Notes: generated by a model from the sequence alone, not told the origin. Shown: positions 37,277 through 45,590, counted from the first letter of the stretch. The stretch is DNA of 64,000 nt from an uncultured Holophagaceae bacterium (GCA_903857495.1 CAIOFF010000016.1:1-64000); one strand, 5' to 3'. Made by a program: numbers and translations.

Positions 37277-37580
37277 CGTCGGGCTCCACGGTGAGCAGGA
37301 GGGGAAAACCATCGCGCTCGGCCAGCTGCCGGCCGCGCTCGGCGCGGGTCTCCGCCACGTCCCGGGTGTAGCGACCGGCCACGCCCACCCCGGCCCGGTG
37401 GACTGCCAGCATGATGGCGATGGCCTCGGGCTCCGGCTTGCGGAAGACCGTCGTCAGCAGCCAGACCACGAACTCCTGGGTGGTGTAGTCGTCATTGTGG
37501 AGCAGCACCTTCCACAGACCCGGTTCCCGCAGCTTGGTGCGTTCGCGGGTGAGGACCTGGCCTTGTCGCTTCGTGGCCAT
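37269..37580 (-). CDS. clpS: ATP-dependent Clp protease adaptor ClpS
   Basis: This 103-aa adaptor binds N-terminal Leu, Phe, Trp and Tyr and hands substrates to ClpA. WKVLLHNDDYTTQEFVVWLL, with the conserved HNDDYT, and AIMLAVHRAGVGVAG form the N-degron pocket. It is followed directly by clpA and aat, so tagging enzyme, adaptor and unfoldase form one operon. Confidence 0.96.
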
Positions 37581-37628
37581 GAATGGCGCCTCCGGGGGAT
37601 TCAGGATAGCCCCTGCGCCCGGCGCCGG

Positions 37629-38069
37629 TCAGAGGTTCCCCAGCAGCCGGCCGTGCATGGCCCCGGCGGGGAGCGGCCCCCAGCTCCGGCCGTCCTGGCT
37701 GGCCGGGCGGTTGTCGCCCAGCACCAGATAGCCGTCCCCGCAGGCCTGCCGGCCCCCGCCGCTGCGCTCGGGGTGGGCCACCCAGGGCTCGTCCAGGCGC
37801 CGGTCATTGATCCACAGGTCCCCGCCCTCCCAGCGCACCTGGTCGCCGGGCAGCCCCAGCACCCGCTTCACCGAGGACCCCTGGGGCCCCTCCACGAGCC
37901 AGACCTCGCCCCGCCGGGGGGCCGGGACCACCCAGGCCCGCCAGGACCAGCGCAGGGCCCCATCCGGCAGGGCCGGCTCCATGCTGTGTCCGGAGATGCG
38001 GACCGGCCGCACCACCCCCAGGGGCGCGAGGGCCAGGGCCACGGCGGCGAGGGGGATCCAGGGGCGCAC
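37629..38069 (-). CDS. lepB: Small S26 signal peptidase I
   Basis: This 146-aa membrane serine protease removes signal peptides. An N-terminal helix (about 4-20) is followed by GHSMEPAL with the nucleophilic Ser, SSVKRVLGLPGD with the catalytic Lys, and GDNRPASQDGRSWGPLP. It is much shorter than the usual 250-320 aa because the beta-sheet insertion is minimal. A specialised substrate is possible. It lies 48 bp upstream of clpS on the same strand. Confidence 0.88.
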   Translation of the reverse strand: MRPWIPLAAVALALAPLGVVRPVRISGHSMEPALPDGALRWSWRAWVVPAPRRGEVWLVEGPQGSSVKRVLGLPGDQVRWEGGDLWINDRRLDEPWVAHPERSGGGRQACGDGYLVLGDNRPASQDGRSWGPLPAGAMHGRLLGNL

Positions 38070-38085
38070 GAGACGCTGACTCAGT

Positions 38086-38439
38086 TCAGCCGAAGACGCT
38101 CAGCCGCCGGCCCTGGCCGTCCGTGAGGGCGACCTCCTTGAGCCGGGCCGGGGCGGGGGTGAAGGGGGCCAGCTCGGCCAGGAGCCGCTGGGCCAGGGCC
38201 AGGGGGCCCTCCAGTTCGAGGTCCGACAGCAGCTGTCCCTGCAGGGGGGCGAGGCTGCGGTCCAGGGCCGCCTCCAGGTCCCGGAAGTCCACCACCACGT
38301 CGAAGCTGTCCAGGCCCTCCCGGGCGGCCACCACTTCAACCAGGTAGTCGTGCCCCTCCCAGCGTCCGCCGGAGCGGAACACCACGGAAAGGGGGCGGGT
38401 GACGGCGGACTCGAACACCAGGCTGGGAACTTGGGCCAA
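38086..38439 (-). CDS. QueD-like (6-pyruvoyltetrahydropterin synthase fold) protein, degenerate
   Basis: This 117-aa protein resembles the QueD/PTPS fold: GHDYLVEVVAARE, then DVVVDFRDLEAALDRSLAPLQGQLL, echo the GHxY...VVDFxxLK order. Of the three zinc His only the one in GHDY is visible; the first (FSAAH in active enzymes) and the HGH partner are absent, as is the catalytic Cys. A pterin-synthase reaction is therefore unlikely. It starts with TTG at 38439, 5 nt after GGAGG, and ends 16 nt before the signal peptidase gene on the same strand. Confidence 0.6.
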   Translation of the reverse strand: MAQVPSLVFESAVTRPLSVVFRSGGRWEGHDYLVEVVAAREGLDSFDVVVDFRDLEAALDRSLAPLQGQLLSDLELEGPLALAQRLLAELAPFTPAPARLKEVALTDGQGRRLSVFG

Positions 38440-38591
38440 GGGGGCCTCCGACTTACTCCAGGTTGAGACTTCAGTTTCACATGGTGAAGGCTACACTGGG
38501 CCATCGAGCCTGCCATACCTGACAACCGGGTTATTGATCAAGGCGGCCCCCGCCACCTTGACTGCCACCCGTCTTCGCGAGGAGCGACCCC

Positions 38592-40625
38592 ATGAAGGCC
38601 CTGGAAATCGCGCTGTTCTGGATCCTGACCCTGGCCGCGGGCGGCTTCTTCGTGTGGACCATCCGGCAGCGGATCGGAACCATGAAGGCCGGCCTGCCGG
38701 ACAACCGCACGGACCAGCCCTGGGAGCGCCTGAAGGGCGTCATCGTGCTGGCCCTGGGCCAGCAGCGCATGGTCCGGGACAAGTATGCCGGCTTCTATCA
38801 CATCCTCATCTTCTGGGGCTTCTGCGTGCTGGGGCTTCGCAGCCTCGGGCTGGTGCTGGAAGGCCTCTTCGGCTGGCACATGACCGAGGCCCTGGGCCAG
38901 TTCGGCCTGGGCTACCAGTTCACCAAGGACATCTTCGAGGTGCTGGTCCTCGTGGGCCTGGGCCTTGCGGCCTTCCGCCGCCTAGCCGCCAAGCCCTGGC
39001 GCCTGGAGAATTCCTGGGATGCCTGGGCCACCCTGAGCCTCATCGGCGGCCTCATGATTACGGACCTGCTGGCGGACGGCGCCTACATCTGGCTGCACAA
39101 CCCGACCTGGAAGCTGTGGGCCCCGGCCAGCCTCTTCGTGGCGAACCTGCTGCGCCCCCTGGATGGCACCGCCCTGTTGGTGGTCTACAAGAGCATGTGG
39201 TGGCTGCACCTGGGCCTGCTCTACTTCTTCGCCAACTTCCTGCCCTATTCCAAGCACTTCCACGTCTTCACGTCGCTGTTCAACATCTACTTCCGCGAGC
39301 TGCAGCCCAACAAGAACCTGAAGCCCATGGACATGGAGGCCGAGCACTTCGGCATCAACAAGATCCAGGACTTCACCTGGAAGCAGATGCTCGACTTCTA
39401 CACCTGTGTGGAGTGCGGCCGCTGCCTGGAGAACTGCCCCACGACCCTCACGGGCAAGCCGCTCCGGCCCAAGGACTTCGGCAACGACCTGCGCGACTAC
39501 CTGAAGGCCACGCCCCTCGCCCAGATGGGCCAGGACCAGAGCGTGCCCGAGGACCGCCTGCTCATCGGCGGTCCCGTGCCCGAGGGCGCCCACTGGCAGC
39601 GCGATGACGAGGCGCCCCCCTGGAGCAAGGCGCAGCTCGAGGGCTGGATCAGCCGGGACACCATCTGGGCCTGCACCAGCTGCGGCTACTGCGAGTGGGC
39701 CTGCCCGCTGCAGATCAGCTTCGTGGACAAGCTCGTGGGCATGCGCCGCTACCTCACGCTGGAAGAGAGCGACTTCCCTGCCGAGGCCCAGATCGCCTTC
39801 AAGGGCATGGAGCGCCAGGGCAACCCCTGGAACCTCGCCCAGGCCGACCGCGGCAAGTGGGCCGAGGGCCTGGACGTGCCCACCCTGGCCGAGAAGCCCG
39901 ATGCGGAATACCTGTTCTGGGTGGGCTGCGCCGGCAGCTACGACGCCGCGGGCCAGAAGGTGTCGCAGTCCCTGGTGAAGCTGCTCAAGGCCGCCAACAT
40001 CTCCTTCGCCATCCTGGGCACCGAGGAGAGCTGCACCTGTGAGTCCGCCCGGCGCCTGGGCAATGAGTACCTCTTTCAGACGGCCACGGAGACCAACGTC
40101 GAGTTGCTCAAGGGCTACGACGTCAAGAAGATCATCACCAACTGCCCGCACTGCCTGAACACGCTGAAGAACGAGTACCCGGACTTTGGCGGCACCTTCG
40201 AGGTGGTGCACGGCACCGAGCTGGTGGCGCAGCTCCTGGCCGAAGGCCGGATCAAGCTCGACCAGACCGTGGCCGTGGACCTCACCTACCACGACCCCTG
40301 CTACCTCAGCCGCTACAACGGCCAGGTGGCCGCGCCCCGCGCGATCCTGGACGCCATCCCCGGCGTGAAGCTCACGGAGATGGAGAAGCACGGCGAGGCC
40401 ACCATGTGCTGCGGCGCGGGCGGCGGACGCTTCTGGCTGGAGGAGCACCTCGGCAAGCGCGTCAACCACGAGCGCTTCGAGCAGGCCCTGGAGACGAAGA
40501 CCAGCACCGTCGCTGTGGCCTGCCCCTTCTGCAACGTCATGCTGAACAACGCCGCGGGCGAGACCGGCCACGAGGGCGTCGCCACCACGGACGTGCTGGA
40601 GCTGGCGGCGAAGGCGCTCAAGTAG
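38592..40625 (+). CDS. Membrane Fe-S oxidoreductase (EMO/heterodisulfide reductase-like)
   Basis: This 677-aa protein has an N-terminal NarI-like membrane domain (helices at about 5-25, 68-90, 110-130, 145-165, 195-220), two 4Fe-4S motifs (C272VECGRCLENCP and C361TSCGYCEWACP) and two CCG domains (around C446 and CCGAGGGRFW at 606-612). This layout matches ETF:menaquinone oxidoreductases, which pass electrons from acyl-CoA oxidation to menaquinone, and related HdrD-type proteins. No etfAB lies in the window. GGAG sits 8 nt before the ATG. The upstream region has a TTCAC-N3-GTGAA palindrome (about 38476-38488) just before a TACACT box, a possible operator. Confidence 0.85.
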   Translation: MKALEIALFWILTLAAGGFFVWTIRQRIGTMKAGLPDNRTDQPWERLKGVIVLALGQQRMVRDKYAGFYHILIFWGFCVLGLRSLGLVLEGLFGWHMTEALGQFGLGYQFTKDIFEVLVLVGLGLAAFRRLAAKPWRLENSWDAWATLSLIGGLMITDLLADGAYIWLHNPTWKLWAPASLFVANLLRPLDGTALLVVYKSMWWLHLGLLYFFANFLPYSKHFHVFTSLFNIYFRELQPNKNLKPMDMEAEHFGINKIQDFTWKQMLDFYTCVECGRCLENCPTTLTGKPLRPKDFGNDLRDYLKATPLAQMGQDQSVPEDRLLIGGPVPEGAHWQRDDEAPPWSKAQLEGWISRDTIWACTSCGYCEWACPLQISFVDKLVGMRRYLTLEESDFPAEAQIAFKGMERQGNPWNLAQADRGKWAEGLDVPTLAEKPDAEYLFWVGCAGSYDAAGQKVSQSLVKLLKAANISFAILGTEESCTCESARRLGNEYLFQTATETNVELLKGYDVKKIITNCPHCLNTLKNEYPDFGGTFEVVHGTELVAQLLAEGRIKLDQTVAVDLTYHDPCYLSRYNGQVAAPRAILDAIPGVKLTEMEKHGEATMCCGAGGGRFWLEEHLGKRVNHERFEQALETKTSTVAVACPFCNVMLNNAAGETGHEGVATTDVLELAAKALK

Positions 40626-40638
40626 GCGACCCACCCCG

Positions 40639-40676
40639 AGCAGCCATGAGGCGGGACCTCCCGTTTCATGGCTGCT
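40639..40676. terminator. Long hairpin between the Fe-S oxidoreductase and TDT genes
   Basis: AGCAGCCATGAGGCGGGA (40639-40656) pairs with TCCCGTTTCATGGCTGCT (40659-40676) with only two G-U pairs. There is no U-tract, so it may attenuate or stabilise RNA rather than stop transcription fully. It ends 39 nt before the next start codon. Confidence 0.55.
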
Positions 40677-40715
40677 TGGTGTGTCAGGGAAGACGGGCAG
40701 GACGAAGGGAAGAGC

Positions 40716-41807
40716 ATGCAAGAGCAACACGCGATCAAGCACTTCGCCCCGAGCTGGTTCGCCGTGATCATGGGGACCGGGGGGCTGGCGAACATCCTGT
40801 TTCTGTGGGAAGGCCAGTTCCTGTGGGTCTGGCGGCCGAGCCTGGCCGTGGCGGCCCTGGCCGATGTCGGCTACTTCCTGGTGCTGATTCCCTGGCTGCT
40901 GCGGTGGGTGCGCCACTTCGACTATGTGCACCGGGATCTCCACCACCCGGTGGCGACCAACTTCTTTGTCACCATGCCGGTGGCCACGGTGATCCTGGGC
41001 ACGAACCTGCACCTCATCTGGAGCCCCTACCTGGGCCGGGAGCTGGTCTTCGGTCTGCTGCTGGCCTGCTGGGTCATCGCCATCGCCGGCGTAGCTTTCT
41101 TTACCCTGTTCACGACCTTCCGGTTCATCCGGGCCGAGGCATCTCCGGCGCCGGAGACCATGAACTTCTCCTGGATCATGGCCCCCATCGCGAACATGGC
41201 CCTGCTCCTGCTGGGCAACCCCGTGTGCGGCTGGGCGGCGCAGCTGCGGCCCCAGTGGTGTTCGACCATCCTCGTCTGCAACGCCGCCATGCTGGGCATC
41301 GGCTTCTTTCTGTTCCTGTTCATCAGCGCCATCATCTTCGTCCGGCTGGCGCTGCACCCGCTGCCACCGGCGGAGACCACCCCGACCTTCGGGATCATCC
41401 TCAGCGCGGCGGGGCTGGCCGTGAGCGCCGTCCTGGACCTGGGCGCCAGCGCCAGGAGCCTGGGCCTCGTGACGGAGACGGGCCTCTTCTCCCTGGCCGC
41501 CGCCACCCTCTGGGGCTTCGGCATGTGGATCCTGGCCCTGATCCTGGTGATCTGCGCCTATCAGTGGCGGAGGGGCGGCATCCCCTTCAGCCTCGGCTGG
41601 TGGGCCTTCGTCTTTCCGCTCGCCGCCTACACCATCGGCAGCCAGAAGATCGCGCTGCGCTTTCCGTCGCTGCTCACGCGGGGCTATGCCATGGTCCTGA
41701 CAGTCCTGCTGGTGGGGCTCTGGCTCTACATCCTCGGCAACACGCTGCGGGGTGTGCTGCGGGGGACCTTGTTCCAAGGAAAGCCCATCGCCCAGCCCGA
41801 GGGGTAG
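40716..41807 (+). CDS. TDT family transporter (TehA/Mae1/SLAC1-like)
   Basis: This 363-aa integral membrane protein has about ten helices and the opening HFAPSWFAVIMGTGGLANIL, the hallmark of the tellurite-resistance/dicarboxylate transporter family. Members export C4-dicarboxylates or act as anion channels; the substrate is not clear here. The start is taken at 40716, after GAAGGGAAG; the frame extends 16 codons upstream into the hairpin. It lies 90 bp behind the Fe-S oxidoreductase gene on the same strand. Confidence 0.88.
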   Translation: MQEQHAIKHFAPSWFAVIMGTGGLANILFLWEGQFLWVWRPSLAVAALADVGYFLVLIPWLLRWVRHFDYVHRDLHHPVATNFFVTMPVATVILGTNLHLIWSPYLGRELVFGLLLACWVIAIAGVAFFTLFTTFRFIRAEASPAPETMNFSWIMAPIANMALLLLGNPVCGWAAQLRPQWCSTILVCNAAMLGIGFFLFLFISAIIFVRLALHPLPPAETTPTFGIILSAAGLAVSAVLDLGASARSLGLVTETGLFSLAAATLWGFGMWILALILVICAYQWRRGGIPFSLGWWAFVFPLAAYTIGSQKIALRFPSLLTRGYAMVLTVLLVGLWLYILGNTLRGVLRGTLFQGKPIAQPEG

Positions 41808-41829
41808 GCGGTCACTGGTCGGGTGCCCC

Positions 41830-42438
41830 TCAGTAGCTGAGCACCACCGCCGCCTCCAGGGTGTTGTAGCTCAGACCCCGGTAGATGCAGAAGACATAGC
41901 GGCTCTCCAGGCTGACGCGGCGGTGGAGCGTGTAGCCCAGGCCCAGGGCGACGGCGGGCTCGTCCTTGGTGCTGGTGTCGTTCACGATGTAGGTGCGGGT
42001 GGCGTTCACCCGGTCGCTGGTGGTGTAGGTCCCGAAGCTGTGCTCGCGCCAGACCTTGAGGTAGGCCCCGGCCAGGAAGTAGAGGCGGCCCTGGGGCCCG
42101 CTGGGGCGGTAGAGCAGGTCCCCACCCAGGGACCACGCGCTCCAGCGGGAGCCTTCCGCACCCAGATCGTTGTAGCGTGTCGACTTGTAGGCGTATTGGT
42201 TGTCGATGGTGGTGAAGGCCTGGAAGGACACCCTCGGGCGGATGGCCAGGGTTCCTGTCAGGGGAATCGTCAGGGACAGGGCTCCCTGGGATGCGTGCTT
42301 TGTCCCCATCTCATTGCGGAAATCGCCCTGGGCGTCGGCGATCCCCAGGTGCAGGCTGGGCACCATGGGCTCGGCCGCTGAGGCGAGCCCGCAGTAGGCC
42401 AGGCTGAGAGACAAGATCATGGGTCGGGTGAAGGGCAT
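41830..42438 (-). CDS. Predicted outer-membrane beta-barrel protein
   Basis: This 202-aa protein has a signal peptide (MPFTRPMILSLSLAYCGLASAA) and alternating strands ending in the aromatic-terminated TLEAAVVLSY, typical of small outer-membrane barrels. Strand-like pieces include RLYFLAGAYLKVWRE and PAVALGLGYTLHRRVSLESRYVF. No named family is recognised. It is downstream of the permuted SGNH lipoprotein on the same strand (25 bp gap), so both may act at the outer membrane. Confidence 0.72.
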   Translation of the reverse strand: MPFTRPMILSLSLAYCGLASAAEPMVPSLHLGIADAQGDFRNEMGTKHASQGALSLTIPLTGTLAIRPRVSFQAFTTIDNQYAYKSTRYNDLGAEGSRWSAWSLGGDLLYRPSGPQGRLYFLAGAYLKVWREHSFGTYTTSDRVNATRTYIVNDTSTKDEPAVALGLGYTLHRRVSLESRYVFCIYRGLSYNTLEAAVVLSY

Positions 42439-42463
42439 GGGCGGGTGTTCCTGGGGGGCGGGA

Positions 42464-43090
42464 CTAGCGGTTGAGGGGCATCACGGCCTGGATCACGACC
42501 GGTTTGCCGCTTTGGGTCTTCAGATAGCGAGCGATGGTCTCGACGTTGGCGACGACCTGGGAGATGGGCACCGCGGCGTGCAGGTCATTGTTGCCGATCA
42601 TCACGAAGTAGCAGTCGATGTCGGGTTGGACCAGCTGGTGCAGCCGCTGAAGCACATCGGCGGAGGTCTCCCCATCGACGCCCATGTTGTAGGCCTTGAT
42701 GGCCAGGAGGTCGTCCCAGGTGGCATCCCGGGTGGGATTCGGCATCTGAACCGCGTTGACGCGCCGGGTGATGGAGTCCCCGACCATGCCAGCGCAGGTG
42801 ACCTTGTTGAACGTGATGTAGGGGACGAGGCTGGCGTCGGCCCAGCGCAGGTAGCCCAGCTCCGAGAGATGCTCGCCGTCCGGCTGGTAGAAGAAGACCA
42901 GGGGCTTGCCGGTGTTGGTGAGCAGGATGGAGTAGGTGTCGAGGTAGGTGAGCTTGAGCTCCTGGGCCTTGTTGGCCAGGGCCATGTTCAGGGCCCGGAT
43001 CTCGATGTTGCTGGTGTCGCTGTTCAGCCCACCCGCACAACCGGACAGGAACAGGACACCCAGGGGCAGCAACAGAGCTCTCAGCTTCAA
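42464..43090 (-). CDS. Circularly permuted SGNH/GDSL hydrolase lipoprotein
   Basis: This 208-aa protein starts with TTG at 43090, 5 nt after GGAGG, which yields the lipoprotein signal MKLRALLLPLGVLFLSGC with C18 lipidated. SGNH blocks are all present but in rotated order. First comes what is normally the C-terminal part: EIRALNMALANKAQELKLTY and block V PDGEHLSELGY (D71, H74). Then comes the usual N-terminal part: block I GMVGDSIT (S106), block II NMGVDGET, block III MIGNNDL (N168), ending at VVIQAVMPLNR, where the normal protein would continue into EIRALN. It is therefore a circular permutation with a complete catalytic set. A longer in-frame ORF to 43300 lacks a ribosome site. Confidence 0.85.
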   Translation of the reverse strand: MKLRALLLPLGVLFLSGCAGGLNSDTSNIEIRALNMALANKAQELKLTYLDTYSILLTNTGKPLVFFYQPDGEHLSELGYLRWADASLVPYITFNKVTCAGMVGDSITRRVNAVQMPNPTRDATWDDLLAIKAYNMGVDGETSADVLQRLHQLVQPDIDCYFVMIGNNDLHAAVPISQVVANVETIARYLKTQSGKPVVIQAVMPLNR

Positions 43091-43313
43091 CCACGCCTCC
43101 AGGCAAGACACACCACGAGCCGGGCAGACCGCGGCAAAGGGAAACTCCCTTCCTTGGACCGATGATACTGGAGCGGGGTTGAATCCTGGTTCCGAATGAG
43201 GGCCCGGCGGGCCTGCTGGGCACCCGGGCCTTGGGTTATCTGGGGAGCCTCTGCCCCGGGACCGGCTCTTTCTATGTTGTGGGCTACAATGCGTCCACAC
43301 GGATGGAGCCCCC

Positions 43314-44237
43314 TTGGTTCGGGTCTACTGGAAAGCTGCCCACAAGGCCTGGGGATGGAGTCGGCACGTCTATCGCCTCAATCCGAACAGCTTGCGCTTG
43401 TTCAAGCGGCACCTGCGCTGGGCCACGGCCGCTGCCCTCCGGCCCGAGGCGGCCCTGGCCTGGTTCTCCTTCCACGAGGATGTGGCTGTGGAGGCCTTCA
43501 GCAGGGCCAACCCTCGGCTCATCTTCCGGGCCCTGACCCGCTACATGGCCGTGGGCTGGGGCCTGGCGCGCCGGACCAAGGTCATCCAGGACACCTACCT
43601 GTGCCTCCTCGGTCATGGTGGCTTCCTGGCCGAGGCCATGCGGCAGCCGGGGGGCTTGGTGCTGGCGCGCTTCGACCTGGACCGCGGCCAGAAGGGCCTG
43701 CTCCGCCTGGGCAGCGATGCCCAGTTCCGGAAGGAGGGCGAGATCTCGGTCTTCCTGGAGCTGGAGGGTGTGCCAGGGGCCATCACGGGGGTGGCCTTCT
43801 CCCTGGAACTCGGCACAGGACTGATCGTTCGCATCGGCGGGCTGCAGGGCCGCAAGGGTGGGGACGAGTCGGCCATCAAGCTGGCCACGAAAGCCATGCA
43901 CGGCCTCCGCCCCAAGAACCTCATGGTCCTGGTGGTCCAGGAAGTGGCCCGGGCCCTGGGGGCCTCCGAGCTGCAGGGGGTGGGCAACGCCATCCAGGTC
44001 TACCGAGCGCGGGTGAACAACCCCCTGGTACCCAGGCGGGACTTCCGGTTCGACTTCGATGACCTCTGGACCGAGGTCGGCGGTGTGCCCGTGGGGGACG
44101 GCTGGTTCCGGCTGCCGCTGACCACGCCCCGGCGCACGCCGGAGGAGATCAAGCCCAACAAGCGGTCCCTCTACACCAAGCGCTACCTCCTGCTGGATGG
44201 CCTCAGCGCCCAGATCCGGGAACAGCTGGCTTTCTGA
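43314..44237 (+). CDS. DUF535 (VirK/YbjX) family protein
   Basis: This 307-aa protein has the DUF535 order: an N-terminal helical part, then LLRLGSDAQFRKEGEISVFLEL, GVAFSLELGTGLIVRIGGLQG and VGNAIQVYRARVN. VirK of Shigella and YbjX belong here; roles in outer-membrane or peptide tolerance have been proposed but no activity is fixed. It starts with TTG at 43314 after GGAG; the ATG options upstream are out of frame. An extended -10-like GGGCTACAAT lies at 43281-43290. Confidence 0.82.
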   Translation: MVRVYWKAAHKAWGWSRHVYRLNPNSLRLFKRHLRWATAAALRPEAALAWFSFHEDVAVEAFSRANPRLIFRALTRYMAVGWGLARRTKVIQDTYLCLLGHGGFLAEAMRQPGGLVLARFDLDRGQKGLLRLGSDAQFRKEGEISVFLELEGVPGAITGVAFSLELGTGLIVRIGGLQGRKGGDESAIKLATKAMHGLRPKNLMVLVVQEVARALGASELQGVGNAIQVYRARVNNPLVPRRDFRFDFDDLWTEVGGVPVGDGWFRLPLTTPRRTPEEIKPNKRSLYTKRYLLLDGLSAQIREQLAF

Positions 44238-44285
44238 GCAGGACCGGCCTGCGGCTGGCCGGGCCGAACCCCGGTGGAATTCCGC

Positions 44286-44291
44286 TAAGCT
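44286..44291 (+). promoter_or_regulatory. -10-like TAAGCT box six bases before an ATG
   Basis: TAAGCT ends 6 nt before the ATG at 44298, predicting a leaderless message. The stretch from TGGAAT (44275) into the first codons closely matches the sequence at 8063-8101 before the second FHA-GGDEF gene. Confidence 0.4.
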
Positions 44292-44297
44292 ATCCCC

Positions 44298-44462
44298 ATG
44301 CCGCTCGAACCCCGCCTGCTCGAGATCCTCTGCTGCCCCGCCTGCCACGGTGAGCTCCTGGAGCGGGCCGAGGGCCTGCACTGCCAATCGTGCAAGCTCT
44401 GCTATCCCATCGAGGACGGCATTCCCGTGATGCTGGTGGATCAGGCCCGGCGGGTGGACTGA
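44298..44462 (+). CDS. Trm112/YcaR-like small zinc-binding protein
   Basis: This 54-aa protein ([19 protein letters not shown]) carries CCPAC at 12-16 and CQSC at 29-32, then [16 protein letters not shown], the signature of the UPF0434/Trm112p-like family. Eukaryotic and archaeal Trm112 activates methyltransferases; the bacterial role is unsettled, though YcaR sits among LPS genes in E. coli. Here the stop overlaps the heptose kinase start as TGATG, again an LPS gene. Confidence 0.9.
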   Translation: MPLEPRLLEILCCPACHGELLERAEGLHCQSCKLCYPIEDGIPVMLVDQARRVD

Positions 44463-45466
44463 TGCGCCTCGACCGCGCCCAGGCTGAGTCGGTGCTCCAG
44501 CGCATGCAGGGCCGGAAAGTGGCCGTGCTGGGTGATGTGATGCTGGACGAGTATCTCTTTGGCGAGGTGAGCCGCATCTCGCCCGAGGCGCCGGTGCCCA
44601 TCGTGCGGGTGGTGCGGGAGCGGTCCGTGCTCGGCGGCGCGGCCAACGTGGCCGCCAACCTCAAGGCCCTGGGCGCGGAGCCCATGCTGGTGGGCACTCT
44701 GCAGAAGGACCGCGCCGGGGAGGGCGTGCTGGGTCTGCTCGGGGCGCTCGACATCTCCATCTCGGGCCTGGTGCTGGACACCTCGCGTCCCACCATCATC
44801 AAGACCCGGGTCATCGGGCAGCAGCAGCAGATGCTGCGCATCGACCGGGAGGACGCGGGTCCGCTGGATCCGGTCGTGCTCCTGGGCCTGAAGGACCGCC
44901 TGCGCCGCGCCCTGGCCGAGGCCTCGGCCCTGATCGTGTCCGATTACGCCAAGGGCGCCATCAGCGAGCCGATCATGGCGGCGGTCCGCTCCCTCTGCGC
45001 CGAGCGGAACCTGCCCTGGATCGTGGATCCCAAGCCCGCTCACAAGCACCTCTACCGCGGCGCCACCCTCATGACGCCCAACACGAAGGAGACGTCGGAG
45101 CTGACGACCCGCCCGGCGCGGTCCGACATGGAAGTCACGGTGGCCGGCCGGGAGCTCATGCAGGACCTGGGCCTGGGCGGTCTGCTGGTGACGCGCAGCG
45201 AGCGGGGCATGGCGCTCTTCGCCCCGGACGCTGGCCAGGTCGCCCCCTGGATGATCCCCACCGAGGCCCGGGAAGTCTTCGATGTGAGCGGCGCCGGGGA
45301 CACGGTCATCGCCGCCTTCAGCGCCGCGGTGGCCGCCGGGGCCGACTGGCGCGAGGCCGCCATGCTGGCCAATGCCGCCGCCGGTGTCGTGGTCGCCAAG
45401 ATAGGCACCGCCACCGCCACCCCCGCGGAGATCCTGGCCCACTATCAGGATCAGGAAGCGAACTAG
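44462..45466 (+). CDS. rfaE1: D-glycero-beta-D-manno-heptose-7-phosphate kinase
   Basis: This 334-aa PfkB-family kinase makes heptose 1,7-bisphosphate for the LPS inner core. GDVMLDEYLFGEVSRISPEAPVPIV and GGAANVAANL are diagnostic of the RfaE domain I; DVSGAGDTVIAAF is the catalytic GAGD motif. No domain II (adenylyltransferase) is fused, so a separate RfaE2 must exist elsewhere. The start at 44462 overlaps the Trm112-like stop. The gene shows the organism makes heptose-containing LPS. Confidence 0.94.
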   Translation: MRLDRAQAESVLQRMQGRKVAVLGDVMLDEYLFGEVSRISPEAPVPIVRVVRERSVLGGAANVAANLKALGAEPMLVGTLQKDRAGEGVLGLLGALDISISGLVLDTSRPTIIKTRVIGQQQQMLRIDREDAGPLDPVVLLGLKDRLRRALAEASALIVSDYAKGAISEPIMAAVRSLCAERNLPWIVDPKPAHKHLYRGATLMTPNTKETSELTTRPARSDMEVTVAGRELMQDLGLGGLLVTRSERGMALFAPDAGQVAPWMIPTEAREVFDVSGAGDTVIAAFSAAVAAGADWREAAMLANAAAGVVVAKIGTATATPAEILAHYQDQEAN

Positions 45467-45467
45467 G

Positions 45468-45580
45468 GCTGTCGGCTGTCAGCCATCAGCTATCAGCTAT
45501 CAAGAGCAGGGCCGGGCCAGCCTGATGGGCCCAGCCGTGGCCCTCTTTTACCGACAGCTGAGAGCTGACAGCCGACAGCC
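45468..45580. repeat. Heptamer-built palindromic element, copy A
   Basis: The left arm has five 7-bp units: GCTGTCG, GCTGTCA, GCCATCA, GCTATCA, GCTATCA (45468-45502). The right arm has four complementary units: CGACAGC, TGAGAGC, TGACAGC, CGACAGC (45552-45579). About 50 bp of GC-rich sequence with its own small palindrome lies between. The arms pair over about 28 bp with few mismatches. It fills the space between two convergent genes and may act as a terminator. Confidence 0.85.
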
Positions 45581-45590
45581 ACAAGTGCCC

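Noticed and set aside
38982-41777. 931-codon minus-strand open frame opposite the Fe-S oxidoreductase and TDT genes
   Set aside because: It is a His/Gln/Gly-rich shadow spanning two well-supported genes.
43091-43300. 70-codon upstream extension of the permuted SGNH gene
   Set aside because: It is Pro/Gly/Arg-rich, would bury the lipoprotein signal and lacks a ribosome site; TTG 43090 follows GGAGG.
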